Shown here: positions 16,518 through 24,154 of the stretch, piece by piece
Layout: the number at the start of each line of letters is the position of its first letter
How positions within the stretch are numbered: the stretch's first letter is position 1
DNA from: an uncultured Azospirillum sp.
Lineage (GTDB): Bacteria > Pseudomonadota > Alphaproteobacteria > Azospirillales > Azospirillaceae
NCBI RefSeq assembly: GCF_946480385.1
Contig: NZ_CAMLJP010000039.1
Span: 1 to 50,009, forward strand
DNA length: 50,009 nt
Direction: 5' to 3'
Made by a program: the position numbers and the translations under genes
The notes under the pieces: generated by a model
What the model was told of the DNA's origin: nothing
What the model saw: only the letters and a program-made list of their open reading frames with translations
The model's database searches: none

Positions 16518-17813
16518 ATGCAGAACGATCCGCGGTCGCACGGGCTTTGGGAACGCACCGCACCGGCGGCACCGCCCACATCCCCGCTGGCCGGCAGCGT
16601 CCGGGCCGACGTGGTGATCGTCGGCGCCGGCTATACCGGCCTGTCGGCTGCGCTGCATCTGGCCGAAAGCGGCGTCGACGCCGTGGTGGTGGAGGCGGTG
16701 GAGATCGGCTTCGGCGGCGCCGGCCGCAATGTCGGGCTGGTCAATGCCGGCATGTGGGTGATGCCGGACCAACTGGTCAGCACCCTGGGCCCGATCCATG
16801 GCGAGCGGCTGATAGACCTGCTGGGCAATGCGCCGCGCACTGTCTTCGACCTCATCACCAAACACGGCATCGCCTGCGAGGACGAGCGCAGCGGTACGCT
16901 CCATTGCGGCGTCGGCGCGGCAGGCCTGCGCGAGTTGGAGCAGCGTGCGGCGATCTGGCAGAAGCGCGGCGCCCCCGTCCGCCTGCTCGACGCGAAGGAA
17001 ACCGCGGAGAAGGTCGGCACCAGCGCCTACACCGGTTCGCTGCTGGATCTCCGCGCCGGCACCATCCAGCCGTTGGCCTATGCCCGCGGGCTGGCGACGG
17101 CGGCGATCGCCGCGGGTGCGCGCATCTTCACCGGCAGCCCCGTTCAATCCGCAAGCCAGTCCGGGGCCAAGTGGGAGGTGAAGACGCCGAACGGGTCGGT
17201 CAGCGCCGATTGGGTGCTGGTCGCCACCGACGCCTACAGCATTGGACCGTGGGTGCGGCTGCGCACCGAACAGATCCACCTGCCCTATTTCAATCTGGCG
17301 ACGGAGCCGCTGTCCGAGGCCATGCAGCGGGCCATCCTGCCGGAACGCCAGGGGGTGTGGGACACCAAGTCGGTGCTGAGTTCCTACCGCTTCGACCGGC
17401 AGGGCCGGCTGGTGTTCGGCAGCGTCGGCGCGCTGCGCGGGACCGGGACGGCGGTGCACCGGGCCTGGGCGCAGCGGTCGCTGGCGGCCCTATTCCCGCA
17501 GCTCGGCCCCGTGCGGTTCGAGGCGGAATGGTACGGGCAGATCGGCATGACCAGCGACAACCTGCCCCGCTTCCATCGGCTGGACCGCAATGTCATCGCC
17601 TTCAGCGGCTACAATGGGCGCGGCATCGCCCCCGGCACGGTGCTCGGCCGCTGCCTGGCCCAGCATATCACCGGCAAGCTGCCGGAGGCGGAGATGCCGC
17701 TGCCCAGCACGCCCACCGAGACGGTGTCGGGCCGCGCCATGCGGGAAGCCGTCTATGAGTATGGCGCGCAGGCGACCCATCTGGTCGGGGCGAGGCTGCC
17801 GGGGCGGATTTGA
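16518..17813 (+). CDS. amaA: FAD-dependent oxidase, AmaA-like (L-pipecolate oxidase)
   Basis: A 431-residue flavoprotein of the DAO family. The dinucleotide-binding motif VIVGAGYTGLSAALHLAE lies at about 33-50, followed by an FGGAGRNVGLVNAG segment and a C-terminal SGYNGRGIAPGT FAD contact. This pattern fits AmaA, which oxidises L-pipecolate to piperideine-6-carboxylate; OrdL/PuuB-like amine oxidases are the alternative. I start at 16518 (MQNDPRSHGLW) with AAGGA upstream, since the longer frame from 16437 runs into the regulator's promoter region. The gene is divergent from the LysR gene next to hglS, as in P. putida, but the amaB dehydrogenase usually found here is absent. Confidence 0.8.
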   Translation: MQNDPRSHGLWERTAPAAPPTSPLAGSVRADVVIVGAGYTGLSAALHLAESGVDAVVVEAVEIGFGGAGRNVGLVNAGMWVMPDQLVSTLGPIHGERLIDLLGNAPRTVFDLITKHGIACEDERSGTLHCGVGAAGLRELEQRAAIWQKRGAPVRLLDAKETAEKVGTSAYTGSLLDLRAGTIQPLAYARGLATAAIAAGARIFTGSPVQSASQSGAKWEVKTPNGSVSADWVLVATDAYSIGPWVRLRTEQIHLPYFNLATEPLSEAMQRAILPERQGVWDTKSVLSSYRFDRQGRLVFGSVGALRGTGTAVHRAWAQRSLAALFPQLGPVRFEAEWYGQIGMTSDNLPRFHRLDRNVIAFSGYNGRGIAPGTVLGRCLAQHITGKLPEAEMPLPSTPTETVSGRAMREAVYEYGAQATHLVGARLPGRI

Positions 17814-17837
17814 TCTTCGCCGCCCCGGCCTCCGAGG

Positions 17838-18539
17838 TCAGAGCCCCCAGGCGCCGCTTTCCGCCGCGTCAACGACCTGGATGTTGTTCTCCACCGCCTT
17901 GACGCCGGGGACGCCCTCTGCCGCGACGCGCACGGCGTCACGTTGGGATCCGCTGCTGGCGAAGCCCCAGAGCTGGACCACCCCGTTGCGGACGACAATG
18001 GCGTCGTGCGAGCGCGAATCCCAGGACAGCTCCTTGACGGCGGCGGCCACCCGCTCCCTCAGCGCGCGGTCATCGGCAGCGGCGGGCGGAGTGTCCGGCG
18101 CGACGCTGGCCAGCGCGCGCAGCAGGTTGGCGCGGCTGACGATGCCGACCAGCGCGCCCTGGCGCACCACCGGCACGCGCTTGATCCGCCGCGTCTCCAT
18201 CAGACGCACGACGTCCTCCGGCGTGGCGTTCTCGTCCACCGTGGTGACGTGGCTGGTCATCACGTCGGCGACCTTGCGGGCGTGCGACTTGATGAAGTCC
18301 TCCGCCGGAAGGGTGCCGCCCGACACCATGCCGAGCCACCAGGAGCGATGACGCTCCGTCCCCAGCTCCACCCGGCGCAGCAGGTCGCCTTCGCTGATGA
18401 TGCCCACCACCTTGCCGGCCGCATCGACCACGGGCATGCCGCTGATGTTGTTCTCCAGCATCTTGCGGGCGGCATCGGCGATGGTCGCATCCGGACCGAT
18501 GGTGATGACGCGCGGCGTCATAAGATCGACTGCCTTCAT
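17838..18539 (-). CDS. CBS-pair and BON domain protein
   Basis: A 233-residue cytosolic protein. Two CBS motifs are seen (MTPRVITIGPDATIADAARKML and a second at MTSHVTTVDENATPEDVV), each followed by a SGMPVVD- or KRVPVV-type strand and a VGIIS/VGIVS end; the linker between them is longer than usual. A BON domain follows (about 155-225, DAIVVRNGVVQLWGFASS ... VPGVKAVENNIQV). CBS pairs bind adenine nucleotides and BON domains often bind membranes or ligands; no enzyme activity is expected. The start at 18539 has GGGGAGAG eight bases upstream. Such proteins are frequent stress or energy sensors; its target is not shown by the context. Confidence 0.85.
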   Translation of the reverse strand: MKAVDLMTPRVITIGPDATIADAARKMLENNISGMPVVDAAGKVVGIISEGDLLRRVELGTERHRSWWLGMVSGGTLPAEDFIKSHARKVADVMTSHVTTVDENATPEDVVRLMETRRIKRVPVVRQGALVGIVSRANLLRALASVAPDTPPAAADDRALRERVAAAVKELSWDSRSHDAIVVRNGVVQLWGFASSGSQRDAVRVAAEGVPGVKAVENNIQVVDAAESGAWGL

Positions 18540-18797
18540 CGTTTCTCTCCCCTTCGAACTCGTTGGCCGTGATGTCGTTTGACCCACATCGTCATTCGAC
18601 AAGCACAGCCTAGGAGATCGACAGACGAGACCGATTGATCTGCAGCAATTCGCGATCCTGCTTTCCGCATGGTGGAAAATACCGCGGCCTTATCCGCAAT
18701 TTCAGGCGGTTAGTAGATGCGCCACTATTGCGGAACCGGTAGCGCCTTACTCCGCATCGCCTCGCCCGCCGTCCCGAAACCCGACGCATCCCATTGG

Positions 18798-19664
18798 TTA
18801 TTCGCTGATTTCCGCCACCAGCGTGGCGATCGGATCGGCGGGCGTGTTGGTGAGCGCATCGGCCGGCGGCGGCGGATAGCGGTAGAAGGCATGGCCGCCG
18901 ATGGAGGTGGTGTGCAGCCGCGCCTCCGCCCAGTCCGGCTTCTGGCGGCGGAGCGCCGCCTGCGCCGGCGGGCTGTAGAACAGCGAGGCACGGGCGGTGG
19001 GATCGGGCAAATCGTCGTCGTTCAGCCTCCAGGCCAGCCCCCGCGCGATGTGCAGCGCCTCCTGGTCGGCGGCGAGGCGAGGCTTCGGCCAGGACGGCAT
19101 GCCGCCGGCCCGGATGACGCGGGCCTGCCGGCGGATCTCCGCCAGGATGCGCCGCGCCTCGACACGCGGATCGGCGGCCAGTTTCGCCTGCTCGGCGGCC
19201 TTCTCCCGCTGCATGGTCCGCTGCTTCGCCGTTTTGCCGTGCTTCTCCCGCGTCTTCGGCTCGACCGGCGGCACCGCGAAGGGTTCGAACTGGCCGGCGG
19301 CGACGACGACGCGGCAAGGCAGCGACGGCTGATCGGCCGAGGCGGCGCGGTTGGCGACCACCCACATGACGGCCGCCATGGCGTCGGCCCCCTCCCCGCG
19401 CGCCTCGGCCCAGCCGGCCAGCGCCAAACAGCGGCGCTCCCGCTCGGCCTGCCAGGGGGTCAGCATGTAGACTGACGCGCCGATGACAACCGGCTGCTTG
19501 GCGCCACCCCGCTTCGGCATGCTGCCCTTCACGTCGCCGACGAACCGGGCGCAGCCGCTGTCGCCCGGCCGGCAGACGGCGTCGCTTGCATCGATGACCT
19601 GCGCGCCGGCCGAGGCGGGCAGCAGGACGGTCGCGAGCATCACGGCTGGAAGGAAATTGCGCAT
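18798..19664 (-). CDS. Secreted cell-wall hydrolase (SleB-like, Hydrolase_2)
   Basis: A 288-residue exported protein. A signal peptide ends near SAGAQ (about residue 21). The C-terminal half carries the SleB/CwlJ-type hydrolase fold: CLALAGWAEARGEG with its catalytic-type glutamate, an AVMWVVANRA helix, a CRVVVAAGQFEPF strand, an ARGLAW helix and the closing ASLFYSP and GGHAFYR motifs. A long basic Lys/Arg/Ala-rich helix is inserted in the middle (about 140-190), more than in most relatives. It should cleave peptidoglycan glycan strands in the periplasm. The ATG at 19664 has GGAG upstream; a GTG three codons earlier is possible. Confidence 0.82.
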   Translation of the reverse strand: MRNFLPAVMLATVLLPASAGAQVIDASDAVCRPGDSGCARFVGDVKGSMPKRGGAKQPVVIGASVYMLTPWQAERERRCLALAGWAEARGEGADAMAAVMWVVANRAASADQPSLPCRVVVAAGQFEPFAVPPVEPKTREKHGKTAKQRTMQREKAAEQAKLAADPRVEARRILAEIRRQARVIRAGGMPSWPKPRLAADQEALHIARGLAWRLNDDDLPDPTARASLFYSPPAQAALRRQKPDWAEARLHTTSIGGHAFYRYPPPPADALTNTPADPIATLVAEISE

Positions 19665-19811
19665 CCCGGTCACTCCGGCTTCGGAAGGGGACTTCCTTCG
19701 ACAGGAGGGCGGATGGCAAGTTCCCTGATTCGTCCACCTCTCAGACAGCGTAAGCCTGAGGGCGGAGGACGTACGCCGTTCGGGTCCGGGAAGTGGCCGT
19801 CCCCCTGCCCT

Positions 19812-20006
19812 TCACGCCGGAGAGCGGCCGGAACCTTCCGGCTTTCCGCCGTCGCCGGTCCAATCGTCGGTCAGATACTCCTGCGAGCGGCTGATCTCCT
19901 CGACCTCCTCGCGGGAGGGCGGCTTCGGCACCTGGGCCTGACCGGACTTGCGGTCTTCGGTGCGGTCGTTGGTGGATCCGGGGCGGGGATCGGGGGTGCT
20001 GGGCAT
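19812..20006 (-). CDS. Small hydrophilic protein (64 aa)
   Basis: A 64-residue, highly charged, Pro/Ser/Gly-rich protein with no hydrophobic segment, probably unstructured; the middle (REEVEEISRSQEYLTDD) could be a short helix. AAGGAG sits seven bases ahead of the ATG, which is the main reason to believe it is real. Unknown function. Confidence 0.55.
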   Translation of the reverse strand: MPSTPDPRPGSTNDRTEDRKSGQAQVPKPPSREEVEEISRSQEYLTDDWTGDGGKPEGSGRSPA

Positions 20007-20287
20007 GGAGGACTCCTTGTCGGTCTGGGTAGAGCCCCAGCAAACAGGAGGTGGACCGCAAGATTGCGCTTTTCAGTAATGAGTCCGCTGTGAGGCTGCA
20101 CCTTCCGCACCCGGCGCCACCTCGCATTGCCGGCCTGCGCGGAGCGGGAGCCACGGGCGCTGCAGGAAGTGGCGCCGAGGCACTCGGCATGATGTGTGCG
20201 CGGGATGAAAGTTAATTTTGCTCCAAGATCAAACGGATATGCTAAAATTTTGAACGAATTCTCCACCAAATTCACAGACAATATTAG

Positions 20288-21241
20288 CTATGGCTCATTG
20301 TTGTCTTCCTCATATTCGAAGTAATCATCCATAGGAGCATAGTACTCTGCTGCATCATAAGTCTGAGTTTTCTTATATCGCTCCCCAAGGCCGGCCACCA
20401 CAAGCCGTGAAAGACCGGCGATTTTCAGACCACAAGCAATACATTCGAAGCGGTTCGGCAAATGCTCTTGCGTCTCAGTAATCAGGTCATCATTAAGCGC
20501 TTTTGCCGGCGACGTAACAGGCTCTCCCACGACCAGTGCTTGGCATGAACAGGCCGGGCACACTACCCGATGCCCGGCTTGACGGGTCGCCCAGATAGTG
20601 GACGATTGGGTCAATGTGATACGCTCTTCCTCAGCCTTTTCGAGCCAAAGTTTTTTGTATGCCTCGATATCACCCAGAACGGCCTTTGCACGGTCGTCAT
20701 CAGCAGCAGCGATTAATTTATCGGCCACTTTTGTTTCGCTTTCTCCAATGTAATCGCTAAGTGACATCCTCATCGAGCGCAAGAGGACATTGCAGACTCG
20801 ATAAAAGTTAGGTTGCCAAGTGGAGACATTTATGTCGTCAAAGGCTGCCTCACCTGTATGGAGTTCACTATTGCGACGGCCCGTATGCAAAATCCCAAAG
20901 TCTGCATGTTCGTTGGTGAATTCTGGGATGATTACCGCAAGCCGCCGAAAGACCTCACTGATTGCTATAGATTTGGGTGAAAATTTCGTTTCTTTAGGCT
21001 TGAAGCCAAGGGCGTAATATAAGTTATTCCAGTTCTCTTTGTTGTCAGCCAATAGCGTAGGACTAACGTTCGCAAGGGCCGCCCTAGCAAGAAACTCGAG
21101 CGACAGACTTGACCAAAGAGCGTATTCCCATTGGTCACTATGGACATTGAGCATATTCTCGATATAACGCTGTGCCTTTACAAATAGCGCCTCTGGATCC
21201 CAGATATCGGGCGTGTCTCCGGCTATTACTGTGCGCTTCAA
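20288..21241 (-). CDS. Unknown protein with HEPN-like RNxxxH motif and C-terminal zinc ribbon
   Basis: A 317-residue protein I cannot assign to a family. The N-terminal two thirds is helical and contains RNSELH (Arg123-His128), the RNxxxH pattern of HEPN ribonucleases, within a helical stretch. The C-terminal third has CPACSC (Cys228, Cys231) and CIAC (Cys267, Cys270), a likely zinc ribbon, and then a very acidic tail. The start is TTG at 21241: a strong GGAGGAA (21247-21253) lies six bases ahead and the TTG overlaps the TGA of the upstream dioxygenase gene. The coupling argues that the two proteins work together. The gene is AT-rich, unlike the surrounding genome. A HEPN nuclease is an inference from one motif; a plain helical scaffold is possible. 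Confidence 0.7.
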   Translation of the reverse strand: MKRTVIAGDTPDIWDPEALFVKAQRYIENMLNVHSDQWEYALWSSLSLEFLARAALANVSPTLLADNKENWNNLYYALGFKPKETKFSPKSIAISEVFRRLAVIIPEFTNEHADFGILHTGRRNSELHTGEAAFDDINVSTWQPNFYRVCNVLLRSMRMSLSDYIGESETKVADKLIAAADDDRAKAVLGDIEAYKKLWLEKAEEERITLTQSSTIWATRQAGHRVVCPACSCQALVVGEPVTSPAKALNDDLITETQEHLPNRFECIACGLKIAGLSRLVVAGLGERYKKTQTYDAAEYYAPMDDYFEYEEDNNEP

Positions 21242-21894
21242 TATAATTCCTCCAAATAGACTCGTTGTATCAATCGATCTTCTCGACCTACCTGCACTGG
21301 CGTTCGCGCATGCAGCATGCGCCAATTATCGATAATAAGCATGTCACCCACCTCAATAAGAGCGGCGGATAGCGTGCTAGTATTGCATAAAACACTTCTA
21401 ATTTGTTTGCTTGCTGCCTCCCCAATTCTGCTTGCTGGTCTAAGAAATTTTTCATCCCATCTAAGACGATAGCCGCTCTCAACCTGCTCACAGAGACGAA
21501 GAAGGTGAATTGCGTTATTCTGTGGCCTTCGGGGTTTCATGATTGCCCTAGTCATGACATCTAGTGTCACAGCACTCAGAATAACTCTACCATCTATTAG
21601 AAGAGTTTTAACATCTTCATATCCCCTAATACAGCGAAGTAACAAATATCGCGGCGGCCGACGCCAATGAGCTAGGTCAGTATGAAAAGGAAAATGGCCG
21701 AGACCATAAATGCCGCTATAGGTATTAGGCGTTGATTCAGCTCGCGGAGTTAGGTTTTGCACAAGCCCTCCAACCCACGGCACCATAGGCTTCCCAAGTA
21801 TAGATGCCACTTCAGAAGTATTCAGATCCAAGTAAATTTTTCGTAGAAATGCGTATCCGCAATCGATAATACTGTTTTTGATTTCTGCGGTCAT
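21238..21894 (-). CDS. Short TauD/TfdA-like Fe(II)/2-oxoglutarate dioxygenase
   Basis: A 218-residue enzyme of the clavaminate synthase-like/TauD fold, shorter than TauD (about 280). The iron-binding triad is visible as FHTD (His71, Asp73) and the distal His195 in DNWRMLHARTPV; Arg211 in RLIQRVYL suits 2-oxoglutarate binding. Such enzymes hydroxylate or desaturate small molecules, amino acids, peptides or occasionally nucleic acids; the substrate here is unknown. It is the first gene of a two-gene unit, and its stop overlaps the TTG start of the HEPN-like gene. It is AT-rich and probably acquired. Confidence 0.8.
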   Translation of the reverse strand: MTAEIKNSIIDCGYAFLRKIYLDLNTSEVASILGKPMVPWVGGLVQNLTPRAESTPNTYSGIYGLGHFPFHTDLAHWRRPPRYLLLRCIRGYEDVKTLLIDGRVILSAVTLDVMTRAIMKPRRPQNNAIHLLRLCEQVESGYRLRWDEKFLRPASRIGEAASKQIRSVLCNTSTLSAALIEVGDMLIIDNWRMLHARTPVQVGREDRLIQRVYLEELY

Positions 21895-21930
21895 GCTCTT
21901 GACGTCATTTTTTATGAGAAATTCGAAAAA

Positions 21931-21989
21931 TCGCGCAAGAATGCGCGAAATAATATACCGATATGAGCAAATTTTATCCTAATTGTCAA
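21931..21989 (-). promoter_or_regulatory. Promoter and operator-like dyad of the two-gene AT-rich cassette
   Basis: On the minus strand a perfect TTGACA (complement of 21984-21989) lies about 90 bases before the dioxygenase start, although the -10 at the right distance is poor. Between it and the gene is a perfect dyad, TCGCGCA-AGAA-TGCGCGA (21931-21948), well placed for a repressor or a leader hairpin. Confidence 0.45.
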
Positions 21990-22088
21990 CACCGCAAATC
22001 GGAAGATAACTTGAGACTCAATTTGTCGAAGCGAATTAAGTAATTTCCGCTCCGGGTCACAAGCCAACACATCCCGACACACCTCCGC

Positions 22089-22568
22089 TCACCCCCGCCG
22101 CGCCGCCTCAATCGCCGCCACGTCGATCTTCGTCATCCCCATCATCGCCTCGAACGCCCGCTTGGCCTCGTCCCCACCGGCCGCCAGCACGTCGGTCAGC
22201 ACGCGGGGCGTGATCTGCCAGGAGATGCCCCAGCGGTCCTTGCACCAGCCGCAGGCGCTCTCCTGGCCGCCGTTGCCGACGATGGCGGTCCAATAGCGGT
22301 CGGTCTCTTCCTGGTCGTCGGTGGCGATCTGGAACGAGAAGGCCTCGTTGTGCTTGAAGGCCGGGCCGCCGTTCAGGCCGAGGCAGGGGATGCCGGCGAC
22401 GGTGAACTCCACCGTCAGGACGTCGCCCGCCTTGCCGGACGGATAGTCGGCGGGGGCGCGGTGGACGGCGTGCACGGCGCTGTCGGGGAAGGTCTCGGCG
22501 TAGAAGCGGGCGGCGGACTCGGCGTCCTTGTCGTACCAGAGGCAGATCGTGGTCTTGGCGACGGCCAT
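22089..22568 (-). CDS. VOC-family protein (PhnB / 3-demethylubiquinone methyltransferase-like)
   Basis: A 159-residue single-domain VOC protein. It opens with TICLWYDKDAESAARFYAETFPDS and ends with DRWGISWQITPRVLTDVL, both typical of the 3-dmu-9_3-mt/PhnB group, which is named for similarity and is not a methyltransferase. Function of this group is largely unknown. AAGGA lies six bases before the ATG. It closes a run of minus-strand genes with a CopD-like membrane protein and a quinone oxidoreductase. Confidence 0.85.
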   Translation of the reverse strand: MAVAKTTICLWYDKDAESAARFYAETFPDSAVHAVHRAPADYPSGKAGDVLTVEFTVAGIPCLGLNGGPAFKHNEAFSFQIATDDQEETDRYWTAIVGNGGQESACGWCKDRWGISWQITPRVLTDVLAAGGDEAKRAFEAMMGMTKIDVAAIEAARRG

Positions 22569-22618
22569 GGCTTGTCCTTTCGCGCTGAAACCTTCCCGGC
22601 CCGACACCATACCCGTGT

Positions 22619-23053
22619 TCAATAGGGCTTCACCACCACCAGCGTGACGATGGCGATGACCCCAACGATCACCGCCAGCGGGGAGAAGCGCAGCAGCGGG
22701 GAGACCGGGCGGACACCCGATGCGGGATCCTGTTCGGCCAGCCGGCGCAGTCCGGCGGCGAGCTTGCCGTGCAGGGCGGACAGGGCGATGACGATGGCGA
22801 CCTTCGCCACCAGCCACGGCTCGAAGCCCCAGCCGCCGACCACCACCAGCGTCGGCCCGAGAATCCAGGCGAGCCCCATCGCCGGGGAGGTCACGCGGCG
22901 GTCCCAGCGGGAGGCTGCGCGCAGGACGCGGGCCGGTCCCGGCTCGGCGGCGGTCGCGGGGTCCAGGGCGCTGATCAGGATGGCGGCGACGGACAGTCCC
23001 GCGATCCACACCGTCACCACGGCGACGTGCAGACCGATCAGCCAGATATACAC
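22619..23053 (-). CDS. Small CopD-like membrane protein
   Basis: A 144-residue membrane protein with four hydrophobic helices. The start MYIWLIGLHVAVVTVWIAGL resembles the first helix of the CopD/HemJ superfamily, with a His in helix 1 (LHVAVVTVW). It differs from HemJ beyond this, so I do not assign protoporphyrinogen oxidase activity. A redox or haem-related membrane role is plausible. It lies between a VOC gene and a quinone oxidoreductase. Confidence 0.65.
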   Translation of the reverse strand: MYIWLIGLHVAVVTVWIAGLSVAAILISALDPATAAEPGPARVLRAASRWDRRVTSPAMGLAWILGPTLVVVGGWGFEPWLVAKVAIVIALSALHGKLAAGLRRLAEQDPASGVRPVSPLLRFSPLAVIVGVIAIVTLVVVKPY

Positions 23054-23086
23054 AACGACCGCCCCTTCAGATGCCTCTTGCGGGCG

Positions 23087-24037
23087 TCAGGCGCCCACTT
23101 GCAGGATGATCTTACCGCGGCCGTGGCCGGAATCGAGCCGTTCATGCGCCTTTCCGACCTGCTCCAGCGGCAGGACTTCGTCGACGATCACCCTGGCCTG
23201 CCCGCGTTCGAACAGCGGCGCCATCTCGCGCAGGCGGGCGCCCTCGCGGGTCAGGAAGGTGCCGTAGAGGGTCTGGTTCTTCACATAGAGCGCGTCGAGG
23301 TCGCCGGTCGGCGGCAGGATGGTGGCGATGCAGCCGAAGGGGCGGGTCACATGGGTGCTCATCGGCACATTGCCGCCGGCGGTGTCGAAGGCGGCATCCA
23401 CACCCGCCCCGCCCGCCTCGCGCAGGATCTGGTCCATCACGTCGGTGTCGCGGTAGTCGAGCGTCACGTCGGCGCCGAGGTCGCGCATCGCCTCGTGGTT
23501 GGCCTTGCTGGCGGTGGCGAGCACGCGGGCGCCGGCCGCCTTGGCGAACTGGATGGCGAAGCTGCCGACGCCGCCGGCCCCGCCATGGATCAGCACCGTC
23601 TCGCCCGGCCGCACCGCCAGACGACGGACGATGGCCTCCCACGCCGTGCCGCCGGCCAGCGGGATGCCCGCCGCCTCGACATGGCTGAGGCCCGACGGCT
23701 TGTGCGCGACGATGGACGCGGCGGCGGCGGTGTAGTCGGCATAGCTGCCGTTGGGATTGCCGAAGATCTCCGGCGTGTAGAACACCTCGTCGCCGGCCTT
23801 GAAGCCGGTCACGCCGGGGCCGACCTCCTCCACCACGCCCGACACGTCGTAGCCCAGCACCGCCGGGAAGGGGATGCCGGCCCAGCTGCCGGCCTGGCGG
23901 ATCTTGGCGTCCACCGGGTTGGTGCCCGACGCCACCACCCGCACCAGCAACTCGCCCGGCCCGGCGACCGGGCGCGGCCGGTCCTGGAGTTCGAACACGT
24001 CGGGGCCGCCGAACCGCGAAATCACCATCGCACGCAT
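23087..24037 (-). CDS. Zinc-independent quinone oxidoreductase (MDR superfamily)
   Basis: A 316-residue NADPH-dependent reductase of the zeta-crystallin/quinone oxidoreductase type. It has the GroES-like half (MRAMVISRFGGPDVFEL, then NPVDAKIRQAG) and a Rossmann half with the nucleotide motif VLIHGGAGGVGSFAIQFAKAAGARVLAT. Zinc-ligand residues of alcohol dehydrogenases are missing. The start at 24037 follows GGAGG; the longer frame upstream is non-homologous. The likely role is two-electron reduction of quinones or of enals/enones; the true substrate is unknown. Confidence 0.88.
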   Translation of the reverse strand: MRAMVISRFGGPDVFELQDRPRPVAGPGELLVRVVASGTNPVDAKIRQAGSWAGIPFPAVLGYDVSGVVEEVGPGVTGFKAGDEVFYTPEIFGNPNGSYADYTAAAASIVAHKPSGLSHVEAAGIPLAGGTAWEAIVRRLAVRPGETVLIHGGAGGVGSFAIQFAKAAGARVLATASKANHEAMRDLGADVTLDYRDTDVMDQILREAGGAGVDAAFDTAGGNVPMSTHVTRPFGCIATILPPTGDLDALYVKNQTLYGTFLTREGARLREMAPLFERGQARVIVDEVLPLEQVGKAHERLDSGHGRGKIILQVGA

Positions 24038-24154
24038 GCCGTCATCCTCCGTTCCGGGCTTTGCACTGGAGCAGCAGCAACGTGGGACGCCGGCCCCCGC
24101 CTGTCCAGCGGGGGAGAGGGGCAGCGGCACCCGCCGGGGTGCTCCGATGGAGTG

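Larger units (their letters stand above)
20194..22082. mobile_element. AT-rich foreign segment with imperfect terminal inverted repeats
   Basis: Base composition falls sharply between about 20,200 and 22,060 compared with the GC-rich flanks, and both genes inside use AT-rich codons. At the two edges lie GTGTGCGCGGGATG (20194-20207) and CATCCCGACACAC (22070-22082), which are inverted copies differing at the centre. No transposase or integrase gene is inside and I see no flanking duplication, so the segment may be a passively moved cassette and the repeat may be chance. Confidence 0.5.

Noticed and set aside
22089..22568. Ubiquinone biosynthesis methyltransferase
   Set aside because: The family name is historical; the protein is a VOC fold without a SAM-binding motif.
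22619..23053. HemJ-type protoporphyrinogen oxidase
   Set aside because: Only the first helix resembles HemJ; the remaining conserved parts are not evident.
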